From Chloroflexota bacterium (GTDB lineage: Bacteria > Chloroflexota > Anaerolineae > Anaerolineales > Anaerolineaceae), in the NCBI GenBank assembly GCA_012522475.1, contig JAAYKH010000061.1, positions 1 to 64,000 on the forward strand: 64,000 nucleotides of DNA, given 5' to 3'. Under the pieces are notes generated by a model, which did no database searches, was not told where the DNA came from, and worked only from the letters and a program-made list of their open reading frames with translations. The position numbers were made by a program, and so were the translations under genes. Shown here piece after piece: positions 54,672 through 63,821 of this stretch. How positions within the stretch are numbered: position 1 is the first letter of the stretch; each line of letters begins with the position of its first letter.

Positions 54672-55052
54672 ATGGATAAAAAGAAATACAATAAAGTGAA
54701 GATTTCAGCTGGACCTAAAGGTTGGGGTGGGCCATTAATAATTGAACCAACGGATGAAAAAAACTTAATTTATTCCGTTACCGGTGGCGGTATCCATCCA
54801 ATTGCAGCAAGAATAGCTGAATTATCAGGCGGAACGCCATTCGATGGATTTAAATCTAATGCCCCTTTTGAAAAAATTGCAGTTTGCATTATTGATTGTG
54901 GTGGAACAGCCAGAATTGGTGTTTATCCAATGAAAAAAGTTCCCACCGTAGATATTTATGCAACCACACCATCTGGACCTCTTTTTCGCTTCATAACAGA
55001 GGATTTATTTGTTTCAGGTGTTAGGGTTGAAGATATTGAAATTGTTGATTAG
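54672..55052 (+). CDS. PTS glucitol-type IIB component
   Basis: About 126 residues matching the N-terminal IIB domain of SrlE (PF03612): KISAGPKGWGGPL, SVTGGGIHPIAARIAEL and the phosphocysteine motif IDCGGTARIG. It passes phosphate to the polyol. I start at ATG 54672 because GGAG sits 8 bp upstream; the ORF-track start is 54654. The second conserved Cys of E. coli SrlE (GGTLRCG) is Ile here. Confidence 0.87.
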   Translation: MDKKKYNKVKISAGPKGWGGPLIIEPTDEKNLIYSVTGGGIHPIAARIAELSGGTPFDGFKSNAPFEKIAVCIIDCGGTARIGVYPMKKVPTVDIYATTPSGPLFRFITEDLFVSGVRVEDIEIVD

Positions 55053-55087
55053 TTAATTAATGTTTCTTAGTATGTGTGAAGTTGAAA

Positions 55088-55453
55088 ATGAAAGATATCT
55101 TTTCTGTGTCGGTTGAATTTGTTGGTCCATTTGTTGATGAATTTATAAACGAAGGAATTCTGGTGTTTTTTGGACAGGATGCACCAAAGGAGTTGAAGGA
55201 ATTCTCTATTATTTGGAATTTTTCTGGATATGAGAGGCCCATTGAAGCGGGTGATTTACTTCACATAAATGATCAAACCTTTAAAATTTTAGGTGTGGGT
55301 GAGATTGCAAACAAGAATCTTAACGATTTGGGCCACCTAATTATTAAGTTCAATGGAGAAACTGAAACGCGTTTACCTGGCGATGTAAACGTTGAACACA
55401 AACCAATTCCTTCTATTGCAAAAGGAACATCGATCCGGGTCAAAGGAAAATAA
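55088..55453 (+). CDS. srlB: PTS glucitol-type IIA component, expected phospho-histidine replaced by Trp
   Basis: About 121 residues of the EIIA-Gut family (PF03829): GQDAPKELKEF, ILGVGEIANKNLNDLGHLIIKF and PGDVNV align well with E. coli SrlB. From memory, SrlB is phosphorylated on His43 (CFIHCH); with ATG 55088 as start the same position is Trp43 (SIIWNF). The conserved LGH histidine is kept. GTG 55076 is an alternative start. The protein may use another histidine or have lost transfer activity. Confidence 0.85.
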   Translation: MKDIFSVSVEFVGPFVDEFINEGILVFFGQDAPKELKEFSIIWNFSGYERPIEAGDLLHINDQTFKILGVGEIANKNLNDLGHLIIKFNGETETRLPGDVNVEHKPIPSIAKGTSIRVKGK

Positions 55454-55460
55454 TAAAATT

Positions 55461-56783
55461 ATGTTTTATCAAAACAAGTTAAATGAGGCTTTAGAAAAAA
55501 ATGGGCATCCAATCAGAGTAGGACTTATTGGCGCTGGTCAAATGGGAAGTGGTTTGGTAAGTCAGATTGAACAAATAGAAGGGTTAGAAATATCTGCGAT
55601 TGCTGATATTGCAACTGACAAAGCTGTTTCAGCATTTCTAAATGCCGGCGTAGATGAAAAAACAATAATTACTAATGAAAAAAAGATAAATCTCATTCAA
55701 GATCAAATTGAATCCAAAAAGCGTATCGTTACCCAACACGCTCAATTAATTCCTGAAATTCCGAATATCGATGTAATCGTTGAGGCAACTGGGGTGCCAG
55801 AAATTGGGGCGGAAATTTGCCATAAAGCCTTGCTTGAGGGGAAGCATGTGGTGAACATGAACGTTGAATCGGATGTTGTTGTTGGTTATTATCTTAATCG
55901 CATAGCGAAAGCTTCAGGATTAATTTACACATTAATCTCTGGTGATGAACCAGGTTCTATTAAAGAGTTATTTGATTTTGGAAGTATTTTGGGATTTGAT
56001 ATTGTTTGTGTTGGTAAGGGAAAGAACAACATTTTGGATGTTACCGCCACTCCTGATTCTGTAAAACAGCTTGCAAAGACTAAAAAAATGAATCCGAAAA
56101 TGTTGGCATCTTTTGTTGACGGTACAAAAACGATGGCTGAATTAACGTCAATTGCCAATGGCATCGGTTACCCGCCCGACAAAAGGGGCGCACATGGTCC
56201 TGAAGTGCTCGTTAAAGACCTTTCTAAAACATTTATTCCTAAAGAATTTGGTGGAATTCTAAACAATAAATATGTTGTTGACTTTGCTGTTGGCAACGAT
56301 GTCGCCCCAGGAGTCTTCATAATTGTTACATCAGATCATCCTGTAATTTTGGACGATATGAGATATTTAAATAATAAACATGGGTTTGGTAACTTTTGGA
56401 GTATTTATCGCCCATATCATTTATGCAATCTAGAGGCACCAATATCGATCCTTCGAGCAGTTTTCAATCATGAAGCAACATTGGCAACCTATAAGAAGCC
56501 TGTCGCAGAATTAATTTCGATTGCTAAACGTGATCTAAATGAAGGTGAATTAATTGATCAAATTGGTGGCTACACCGTTTACGGAACCATCGAGAATGCT
56601 GAAACCGCCCATGAAGAAGGATTTGTTCCATTGGGCTTAATTGAAGGTGCAAGAGTAAAAAAGAAGATCATTAAGGGTAATCCTATTCATTTTTCTGATA
56701 TTAGCATAAATACTCAACAATCCATCTTTCACTTACGAATGCTGCAAGACAAAATGTTAGGATTAAAATGCCCTGTGCAATGA
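55461..56783 (+). CDS. COG4091 / DRL-like NAD(P)-dependent oxidoreductase with SAF domain
   Basis: About 440 residues. The N-terminus is a Rossmann domain (GLIGAGQMGSGLVSQI); the middle has LISGDEPGSIKELFDF, SFVDGTKTMAELTSIANG and YRPYHLCNLEAPISI; the C-terminus is SAF-like. This is the predicted homoserine dehydrogenase group COG4091, which includes the DRL enzyme of Brucella (a second type of DXP reductoisomerase). Here it ends a polyol PTS operon where a polyol-phosphate dehydrogenase is expected, so it probably acts on the phosphorylated substrate (inference). I start at ATG 55461; 55392 would overlap the IIA gene. Confidence 0.82.
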   Translation: MFYQNKLNEALEKNGHPIRVGLIGAGQMGSGLVSQIEQIEGLEISAIADIATDKAVSAFLNAGVDEKTIITNEKKINLIQDQIESKKRIVTQHAQLIPEIPNIDVIVEATGVPEIGAEICHKALLEGKHVVNMNVESDVVVGYYLNRIAKASGLIYTLISGDEPGSIKELFDFGSILGFDIVCVGKGKNNILDVTATPDSVKQLAKTKKMNPKMLASFVDGTKTMAELTSIANGIGYPPDKRGAHGPEVLVKDLSKTFIPKEFGGILNNKYVVDFAVGNDVAPGVFIIVTSDHPVILDDMRYLNNKHGFGNFWSIYRPYHLCNLEAPISILRAVFNHEATLATYKKPVAELISIAKRDLNEGELIDQIGGYTVYGTIENAETAHEEGFVPLGLIEGARVKKKIIKGNPIHFSDISINTQQSIFHLRMLQDKMLGLKCPVQ

Positions 56784-57340
56784 CAGTGGCACGAATACAC
56801 GCTTTCAGTTCAATTAGAACCATCGATTTTCAGAATTGATGCTTACTGAAACAGCGACCGGCTGAATTGCAGTATTAGCAATCTAAAAAAGACAAAATCA
56901 AAAACAATCTCGCCTCAGTATCTAGCGATATTTCAATTGATTATTGTCTTTTTTGGTTAATAAATTTTGAAATGACTGCATCTATGACAAAATAGTTAAT
57001 AAATTTGCCAATTGTCAGCAGCGTGAATTTTCCATACATTAGTAAAAGAATGACTCGCAGCATCATGCCAACAGTCAGCAGGCCAATAAAAGGACATGAC
57101 CATGCTCTATGCGAGGTGAGATGATATTTAATCCAAGCATCTTCCCATAACGCCAGACGGATTGTCTCATTTGTGGTTTCATTCAACGTCGATAGGCGAT
57201 CGTGCTGCATGCTCGCATGTGGCTCTCATAGGAATATTGTCATTCACACATTGCTTATTGGGAAGTTTTCTACAAGTCGTTTATAATTCAAATATCCTTT
57301 TTGATTTATGTGTCAAGAATGGCGAAAGTTGGGTGACCCT
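56784..57340. other. Intergenic region after the PTS operon
   Basis: About 550 bp with no gene I can support. The minus-strand ORF 56941-57210 (89 codons) has one hydrophobic stretch (LLTVGMMLRVILLLMYG) but no start signal or recognisable family; it may be a remnant. Confidence 0.45.
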
Positions 57341-58636
57341 ATGTTAAAAGTTGCTGTATTGGGTGGGGGATCAACCTACACCCCAGAGTTAATCCAGGGT
57401 TTTTTTCAGCACCAGGGTGACTTCCCCCTGGATGAGCTATGGCTGATGGATGTTGATCAGGAGCGTTTAACCATTGTTGGCAATTTTATTAAGAAAATTG
57501 CTTCTGCGCATGGAGCTCATTTTGATATCATACTCAGTAATGAACAGAAGCCAACCATCGAAAATGCGAATTATGTCATCACTCAGCTCCGTGTTGGGCA
57601 GATGGAAACCCGTCAGGCGGATGAATACCTGGGGAAGCGGCATGGATTAATTGGGCAGGAGACCACTGGTGTTGGTGGTATGGCAAATGCACTCCGAGCA
57701 ATTCCCGTTGTCCTGGATATTGCACGCGATATTCAGGACTATGCACCTGAAGCCCTTTTGGTGAATTTCACGAACCCGGCAGGTTTGGTCACGGAAGCAG
57801 TTACACGTTATGCTCCGGAAATTCAAACCGTGGGTGTTTGTAATGTCGCTGTCACAATTAAAATGGAAATCATTGATTACCTTAAGAAACACTTGAATTG
57901 CTCAATTGATCCTGAGCATGTGCAAATTGATTGTTTAGGGTTGAATCATTTAACCTGGTTTTATGGATTAAAAATCGATGGCAAAGATTATTGGCCAGAA
58001 GTAATGCGCGCGATTATTCATAAATTCTCTGCCGAGGAAGACCCCTTATTCGACATTCAGACATTGAATAACCTGAAAATGTTTCCTAACTATTATTTAC
58101 AATACTACTACTACACTGATAAGATGCTAGCGCTGCAGGAACAATGGCCGCCCTCAAGAGCTGAAGAAGTAACGAAAATTGAGACTGACCTCCTCAGGCA
58201 ATTCCAGGAAAAGAGCCGCACTGAACTCCCCAAGGATATGACTAAACGCGGTGGTTCTTATTACTCAACTGTTGCAACAAAGCTGCTTAACGCACATTTT
58301 AATGATCTTCACCAAATTCAGGTGTTGAATGTGCCTCATAACGGTGCAGTGCCCGGTTGGAATAAAGATTGGGTACTTGAAATGCCCTGTGAAGTCTCAG
58401 CTTTGGGCGTGCAACCCTTACCAACCAGCCCTCTTCCGCCAGTGTGTGAAGGCTTACTCGCGCAGGTAAAAGCTTATGAAATTTTAACAGTTGAAGCTGC
58501 GGTAAAGGGGGATTATCAAGCAGCTTACCAGGCGCTCCTTGCCCACCCTTTGGGGCCGCCCGCTGACCGGATTCAAACCGTCCTTGATGATATGCTGAAA
58601 ACAAATCGTAACTACCTGCCCAAATTCTTTGATTGA
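57341..58636 (+). CDS. Family 4 glycoside hydrolase (6-phospho-beta-glucosidase-like)
   Basis: A 431-residue GH4 enzyme that uses NAD and a divalent metal in redox-assisted glycoside cleavage. KVAVLGGGSTYTPELIQGF is the NAD site, NFTNPAGLVTEAV and GVCNVAVTIK the metal and cofactor region, and GLNHLTWF the conserved histidine motif. In most GH4 members the cysteine motif is followed by Pro; here it is CNVAV. I start at ATG 57341 rather than 57308. The kinase gene follows 24 bp later. Confidence 0.9.
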   Translation: MLKVAVLGGGSTYTPELIQGFFQHQGDFPLDELWLMDVDQERLTIVGNFIKKIASAHGAHFDIILSNEQKPTIENANYVITQLRVGQMETRQADEYLGKRHGLIGQETTGVGGMANALRAIPVVLDIARDIQDYAPEALLVNFTNPAGLVTEAVTRYAPEIQTVGVCNVAVTIKMEIIDYLKKHLNCSIDPEHVQIDCLGLNHLTWFYGLKIDGKDYWPEVMRAIIHKFSAEEDPLFDIQTLNNLKMFPNYYLQYYYYTDKMLALQEQWPPSRAEEVTKIETDLLRQFQEKSRTELPKDMTKRGGSYYSTVATKLLNAHFNDLHQIQVLNVPHNGAVPGWNKDWVLEMPCEVSALGVQPLPTSPLPPVCEGLLAQVKAYEILTVEAAVKGDYQAAYQALLAHPLGPPADRIQTVLDDMLKTNRNYLPKFFD

Positions 58637-58660
58637 AAATCGCTCGCACGGAGGTGAATA

Positions 58661-59662
58661 ATGAAAAAACATCAAAATCCTCACGGCTTTCTTTTAGGCG
58701 TGGACGTGGGTTCCAGTAAAACCCATGCGTTGATCACAGATACTTCAGGCAAGGCTCTCGGGCTTGGTATTGCAGGTTGCGGAAATTACGAGGTAGTCGG
58801 TTTGGAGGGGTTCAAATATGCCATACAAACCGCTGCCCAAAATGCCTGCAAGCAGGCAAGCGTTCACTATCAAGATGTTTTGGGGATGGGGTTAGGTATC
58901 GCAGGTTATGACTGGCCATCCCAAGATAAGTTAATGATTGAAACCATTGAGGCCTTGGGGGTTGGGTGCCCGTATCACTATGTCAACGATGTGGAACTTG
59001 GGTTGATTGCGGGTTCATCTTCAGGCTGGGGCATTGCAGTGGATGCAGGCGCAGGTAATAACGTCCGTGGAAAAGATCAGACGGGCAAAATTGGCCGCAT
59101 TACCGGTAATAGTGTTTATTCCGGTGAAATTGGCGGTGGTGGTGAAATGGTATGGCTGGCCCAGGTAGGCGTCACACACGCCTGGACGCAACGCGGACCA
59201 AAAACAGCTTTAACCCAGGCTTTAATTTCATTTGCTGAAGTAAATAGCGAATTTGAGTTAATCCAGGGTTTGGCCACCAGACAAATCCATTTGCCCCCAA
59301 CGTTAGCCGAGACTGTTTTTCAAATCGCTAATGAAGGTGATCAGTTAGCCCAAGAAATCATTAATACGTCAGCACGCGAGTTAGCACTGAATGTCAATGC
59401 TGTGATTAAGCAATTAGGGTTTGAGGGTCATACATTTGACCTTGTTCTGATTGGCAGTATCTTTCAATCTGGTGACATATATCTCAATCCGTTCAGCGAA
59501 ATCGTACATTCATTTGCGCCTAACGCAAGGCTGGTGCAATTGTCCACCCCGCCCGTTGCAGGATCAATTTTACTGGCAGCACAAACCGCTGGCATTCATC
59601 CCAATACAATCAAAGAGACGTTGGTCGACTCTATCAGTGATTTATCACTCACTGACGAATAA
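58661..59662 (+). CDS. BadF/BadG/BcrA/BcrD-family ATPase (N-acetylglucosamine kinase-like)
   Basis: A 333-residue actin-fold ATPase (GVDVGSSKTHALI, VNDVELGLIAG, VDAGAGNNVRG, GGEMVWLAQVG). Members near sugar genes act as N-acetylglucosamine-type kinases. It lacks cysteines for a 4Fe-4S cluster, which argues against 2-hydroxyglutaryl-CoA activators. SD CGGAGGTG precedes the ATG. It forms an operon with the GH4 gene and the aminotransferase. Confidence 0.82.
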   Translation: MKKHQNPHGFLLGVDVGSSKTHALITDTSGKALGLGIAGCGNYEVVGLEGFKYAIQTAAQNACKQASVHYQDVLGMGLGIAGYDWPSQDKLMIETIEALGVGCPYHYVNDVELGLIAGSSSGWGIAVDAGAGNNVRGKDQTGKIGRITGNSVYSGEIGGGGEMVWLAQVGVTHAWTQRGPKTALTQALISFAEVNSEFELIQGLATRQIHLPPTLAETVFQIANEGDQLAQEIINTSARELALNVNAVIKQLGFEGHTFDLVLIGSIFQSGDIYLNPFSEIVHSFAPNARLVQLSTPPVAGSILLAAQTAGIHPNTIKETLVDSISDLSLTDE

Positions 59663-59774
59663 ACTTTTAAAGCCGAAATACAGACAAACAACTTACGATT
59701 ATCAATTGACATTAGGTCAACCAATGTTATGATATTAAATTAATCACGAGTTTTTCACCAAAAGGAGATGTTCA

Positions 59775-61082
59775 ATGTCTGAATTAGCTTTGCTGGGCGG
59801 CCAACCGGTGCGAAGCGAACCCTATCCGCGCTGGCCGGTTTTTGATGATGCTGAAATTCAATCCATTACAAAAACGGTTTTATCAGGCCGCTGGGGAGGA
59901 TCACCTCACCCTGGGCCAAATACAGTTGAGTTTGCAACGAAGTTTTCTGAACTTATTGGTGGTGGAATCGCTGTGCCCATGATCAATGGAACCATTACCA
60001 TGGAGGTTGCTTTACGAGCTGCAGGGATTGGTTGGGGTGATAAGGTAATCGTCCCTGCTTACACCTTTCAAGCCACTGCTGCAGCACCAATGGCAGCAGG
60101 CGCAATCCCAGTAATTGTCGACATCAGTCCAGATAGTTATTGCATTGACCCTATCGCTGTTGAACGGGCGATCACCTCAAAAACCAAAGCTATCATTGTT
60201 GTTCATATTGCTGCCCAAATGGCAGATATGGATGCAGTTATGGACATCGCCAAAGCCCACAATTTGATCGTTATCGAAGATGCTGCCCACGCGCATGGTG
60301 CCTGTTGGCGAGGAATGGGTTCCGGCACCATTGGTGATTTTGGCTCCTTCAGTTTACATTCCGCAAAAATTATCACAACAGGCGAGGGTGGTGTTTTACT
60401 CTGCAAAGACGAAGAAATGGCAGAACTGGCCGCCAGTATTATTGATTGCGGCCGCGCAAAAGATCCCGAAAAAGTGAACTTTACCATGGGCGTCAATTAT
60501 CGATGGTCTGAATTGCATGCTGCTCTTGGATTGGTTGCCTTAGAACGCTTCCCGGAACAAATGGCTCAACGGTCGCAAATGGCTGATTATTTAGAAGAAT
60601 GCCTGAGTGAAATACCGGGCATCCGCCTGCTAAAACGCGATCCCAGGCTGACCCGTCGTAGCCTGTACCGCTATATCTTCAATATTGACACAGAGCATTT
60701 TGGCTGCAACAACGACACTTTTAGCTTTGCCATGGTCGCTGAAGGAATCCCCTTTGATACGGGATACCCGCCTATGCACCGTTATCACCTCTTCCAGCCT
60801 CAGCTATCTAAACTCGCCGTACCTGCAGCATTTCCAGAATTTTTTGACTTTGATGCCATGTCTTTCCCGGTAACTGAAACCGCATCTGAAAAAGAATCGA
60901 TTTGGATGAGTGAATCGATCTTCAGATCGGGTCGACAAGGGATTGAAGACCTCGTGCGTGGAATTCAAAAGTTAGAACGAAACCGTGACAAATTACCGCA
61001 AATCGCTGAGGACTATGCAGTACAAGTTGAAACAATTAATCAAAACACCAAGATGCTTAAACGAGGTGTCAAAAAAGCCTGA
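59775..61082 (+). CDS. DegT/DnrJ/EryC1/StrS family aminotransferase
   Basis: A 435-residue PLP-dependent sugar aminotransferase. TFQATAAAPMAAGAIPV, VIEDAAHAHGA and the PLP lysine in SLHSAKIITTGEGGVL are canonical. Such enzymes convert keto-sugars to amino sugars, or act as dehydratases. The SD AAAAGGAGAT precedes the ATG. The kinase gene ends 112 bp upstream. The relation to the GH4 gene is unclear. Confidence 0.9.
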   Translation: MSELALLGGQPVRSEPYPRWPVFDDAEIQSITKTVLSGRWGGSPHPGPNTVEFATKFSELIGGGIAVPMINGTITMEVALRAAGIGWGDKVIVPAYTFQATAAAPMAAGAIPVIVDISPDSYCIDPIAVERAITSKTKAIIVVHIAAQMADMDAVMDIAKAHNLIVIEDAAHAHGACWRGMGSGTIGDFGSFSLHSAKIITTGEGGVLLCKDEEMAELAASIIDCGRAKDPEKVNFTMGVNYRWSELHAALGLVALERFPEQMAQRSQMADYLEECLSEIPGIRLLKRDPRLTRRSLYRYIFNIDTEHFGCNNDTFSFAMVAEGIPFDTGYPPMHRYHLFQPQLSKLAVPAAFPEFFDFDAMSFPVTETASEKESIWMSESIFRSGRQGIEDLVRGIQKLERNRDKLPQIAEDYAVQVETINQNTKMLKRGVKKA

Positions 61083-61125
61083 AACCGTTAAAGTTCATTC
61101 AGCAAAAACCTGAGGTTAGCAAGTC

Positions 61126-62811
61126 TCACCAACCCAGAGCGCACCCGTCTTTGCGAGGATCGCTCCCACCGATCAGAACGCCGGTTTCAATGTTTCTTTG
61201 GATGACCTGACCACCACCGAACATTTGGCGCTGTCGGCCTTGAATGGGCGAGATACGATGTCCCTTTTCTCTTAATGCAGCCATTGCACTGAAATCGAAG
61301 CCCTTTTCTAAAAAGACCTCTCCCCCGGGTTCGGCAGCGCCTACACCAACCCCATCGTTGACATTCAAACAAAATCGGGGCATGTCAAGTGCTTGCTGGG
61401 GGTTGTGACCTAAGTCTACAAGGTTGGAGAGGACTTGCAGGTGGCCTTGGGGTTGCATGAAACCGCCCATAACCCCGAAACTGGCGAATAATTCACCCTC
61501 TTTTGTGAGCATGCCGGGGATAATGGTGTGGTACGGTCTTTTGCCTCCTGCCAAAACGTTTGGATGAGCAGGGTCAAGCTCAAACAAGGCTGCCCTGTTT
61601 TGTAACAAGACACCCGTTCCCGGCACCACCAATCCGGCACCACCACCCATATACAAACTATTGATCAGCGAACAAGCATTGCCGGCGCCATCAACAACAC
61701 TAAGGTAGACAGTTTCATAACCTGAGGGTGATATTTTAACGGGCAGGTTTTTTATCGCTCGCTCTGATGCGATCATTTTAATGCGTTCCTGCAGATATGC
61801 GTGCGAAAAAAGATTTTCATAAGGGATGTCCACATGATAGGGGTCAGCCACCCATTGTAAGGCTTCAAGAAAACCCAGCCGCATACATTCAATCAGCGTA
61901 TGCGTTCGCTCGATGAAGTCCATCGAAGACAGGTCAAATTCATTTGCCATTTTGGCAGCCATAATGGCTGCCAAGCCCTGCCCATTTGGGGGACATTCAT
62001 ATAAGCGAACACCCCGATAGTCTGCGTAGATTGGCTCAACCCATTCAGGGTCAAAGTCAGCGAAATCGGAAGGCTCAAGCCAGCCGCCATAGCGCTGCAC
62101 GTGATCGCAAGCTTTTTGAGAAAAATCGCCACTATAAAAATAACTGCGACCTTCAGATGCAATTTGCCGCATTGTCTCACTCAAACTGGTGAGTTTCATC
62201 ATTTCACCCACCCGGGGTGGGCGGCCGTCAATTAAAAATTCATTTCCGCTGGGCTGTGAAGGCCCTGGGAATTGAAGATGTATGGGTTGGGTTGGATCAT
62301 TATTAATCCTTAGCAATCGGTTGACCATCAAAGGCCAGCCCGACCCGATCAACTCTGTGACCGGAAAACCCTCTGCGGCATAGCGGATCGCTGGCGCCAG
62401 CACGTCCCCCAACGACAGCTGTCCGAATCGCCTCAACAATGCATCCCATGCGCCCACTGCTCCTGGCACACTCACGGCGTGACCGGTGAAGAGCGGATGT
62501 TGCTCATATCCTGCGGCGATTAATTCGTCAAGGTTGGCAGATTTTGCTGTTGGCCCACTGCCATTGAGCGCGGATACCGTCTTCGTAGACGCATCCCAAT
62601 ACAAAACGAAACAGTCGCCGCCAATCCCGGTCGAGAAGGGTTCAACCACAGTTAACATTGCAGCGACGGCGACGGCCGCATCTGCAGCTGTTCCCCCTGC
62701 CCGTAATACATCCAAACCAGCCAGGGATGCTAGCGGTTGACTCGAAGCCACCATCCCGTTTTGAGCGATAACATTGCTGCGCCTAGATCGAAATTCATAA
62801 TCAAATTGCAT
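61126..62811 (-). CDS. ggt: Gamma-glutamyltransferase family protein
   Basis: A 561-residue Ntn-hydrolase. The N-terminal RAGGTAADAAVAVAAML and STGIGGDCFVLYW are typical. The self-cleavage site Thr is in GYETVYLSVVD; the usual TTH is TVY here, with the catalytic first Thr conserved. MGGGAGLVVPGTGVLLQNR follows. No signal peptide is visible, so it may be cytoplasmic and could be a glutathione hydrolase or acylase-like homologue. I prefer ATG 62811 with TGGAG upstream. It converges with the aminotransferase. Confidence 0.87.
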   Translation of the reverse strand: MQFDYEFRSRRSNVIAQNGMVASSQPLASLAGLDVLRAGGTAADAAVAVAAMLTVVEPFSTGIGGDCFVLYWDASTKTVSALNGSGPTAKSANLDELIAAGYEQHPLFTGHAVSVPGAVGAWDALLRRFGQLSLGDVLAPAIRYAAEGFPVTELIGSGWPLMVNRLLRINNDPTQPIHLQFPGPSQPSGNEFLIDGRPPRVGEMMKLTSLSETMRQIASEGRSYFYSGDFSQKACDHVQRYGGWLEPSDFADFDPEWVEPIYADYRGVRLYECPPNGQGLAAIMAAKMANEFDLSSMDFIERTHTLIECMRLGFLEALQWVADPYHVDIPYENLFSHAYLQERIKMIASERAIKNLPVKISPSGYETVYLSVVDGAGNACSLINSLYMGGGAGLVVPGTGVLLQNRAALFELDPAHPNVLAGGKRPYHTIIPGMLTKEGELFASFGVMGGFMQPQGHLQVLSNLVDLGHNPQQALDMPRFCLNVNDGVGVGAAEPGGEVFLEKGFDFSAMAALREKGHRISPIQGRQRQMFGGGQVIQRNIETGVLIGGSDPRKDGCALGW

Positions 62812-62939
62812 TGAAAACTCCATTAATAACAATAAACGTTTTCCCGTTTCGGTTTATTCTGCGTAAGACAACACCAAGTTTACCATAAGGCGATAGTTGC
62901 CTTGGTTAAAACCTGTTTCAGGAGCTGGTCTTGAAAACA

Positions 62940-62978
62940 AAATATCCATCGCTTCCTTTCACAAAGCAATGGATATTT
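62940..62978 (-). terminator. Terminator of the DUF5320 / PadR transcription unit
   Basis: AAATATCCATCGCTT and AAGCAATGGATATTT form a 15-bp stem with one G-T pair. Read on the minus strand it is followed by TGTTTTC, shortly after the DUF5320 stop. Confidence 0.7.
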
Positions 62979-63010
62979 GTGATTATAGAGATCATTTGCA
63001 ATTGTGGTTA

Positions 63011-63259
63011 TCAGTCCCCTTTGGTTTGATCAATCATCTGGTTAATTGTATCAAGACGTCTTTCCAAGAAGCGTTTCTCTGTTTCAAGGTCAGGCATTGT
63101 GTCGTACTGTCGGGGGAAAAACCCGCGATAGCCGCGTCCACCGCCGCGCCTTCCCCGACGGAAGAAAAACGGACCGCGTTCATCGCCTTCAGCGCACGGC
63201 CCAAACCGTCTGCCGAAAGGTCCACGTCCATCAGGTCCAGTACCATCAAAACCGGGCAT
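63011..63259 (-). CDS. DUF5320 family small protein
   Basis: An 82-residue protein starting MPGFDGTGPDGRGPFG, the DUF5320 hallmark, followed by an Arg/Gly/Phe-rich stretch and a short coiled C-terminal helix (LETEKRFLERRLDTINQMID). The function is unknown; these genes are usually adjacent to NifX-like proteins and PadR-type regulators, as here. SD AAAGGAG precedes the ATG. Confidence 0.82.
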   Translation of the reverse strand: MPGFDGTGPDGRGPFGRRFGPCAEGDERGPFFFRRGRRGGGRGYRGFFPRQYDTMPDLETEKRFLERRLDTINQMIDQTKGD

Positions 63260-63296
63260 TTTAAAACTCCTTTCTCAAATTACGAACTTGTTGTTG

Positions 63297-63728
63297 CTAA
63301 GATTCTTTAACCTCAAAAACCTGTAGTATTTTTTCTATGCGAAATGTCGTATCTCTCAATGAAGAGATAGCTCTTTCTAATGTGGCTTTGCCTTCCTCGG
63401 TGAGCGTGTATACCCGCTTAGGTGGACCCTGTGTTGTATCTGTATCCCATTCAGATTGGACCACCCCAAATTCTTCATAATCTCGCAAAATCCGGTAGAC
63501 CAGGCTGGGGTTAATCCCGCTCAACCCGATATCCGCGAGTTTATCGATTAATCCATAACCATGGAGTTTTTCGTGATCTAAAAAGATCAATAATGCCGGT
63601 TCAACCAGGCGGATATCCAGTAATGAGTAATCCCCCGCCCAGCGCCGACCTCTTCCAAGGCCGCGTCCGCGACCCCGCCCTCCTCCTCCGGCCATACGCG
63701 AGAATTCATTGATTTCACGTTCGCCCAT
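63297..63728 (-). CDS. PadR family transcriptional regulator
   Basis: A 143-residue PadR winged-helix protein. HGYGLIDKLADIGLSGINPSLVYRILRDYEEFGVV is the DNA-binding unit, then RVYTLTEEGKATLE. An extra Gly/Arg-rich N-terminus (GGGGRGRGRGLGRGRR) precedes it, similar in composition to the DUF5320 partner and possibly a nucleic-acid-binding tail. GGAGAAATGTAAAG lies before ATG 63728. Confidence 0.87.
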   Translation of the reverse strand: MGEREINEFSRMAGGGGRGRGRGLGRGRRWAGDYSLLDIRLVEPALLIFLDHEKLHGYGLIDKLADIGLSGINPSLVYRILRDYEEFGVVQSEWDTDTTQGPPKRVYTLTEEGKATLERAISSLRDTTFRIEKILQVFEVKES

Positions 63729-63747
63729 CTTTACATTTCTCCTTTAG

Positions 63748-63770
63748 GTATATACTAGTATACTATATAC
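63748..63770. promoter_or_regulatory. Palindromic operator between the PadR and NifX-like genes
   Basis: GTATAT...ATATAC flanks a perfect TATACTAGTATA palindrome (63751-63762) 20 bp upstream of the PadR start and between the two divergent genes. It is a likely PadR binding site that regulates both. Confidence 0.55.
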
Positions 63771-63821
63771 ATAATGTCAATAGTGTGGCATAATTGTTTG
63801 TCTATAATAAAAGGAGTGAAC

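Noticed and set aside
56941-57210. 89-codon minus-strand ORF with a hydrophobic stretch
   Set aside because: No start signal, no recognisable domain; may be a remnant but cannot be supported as a gene.
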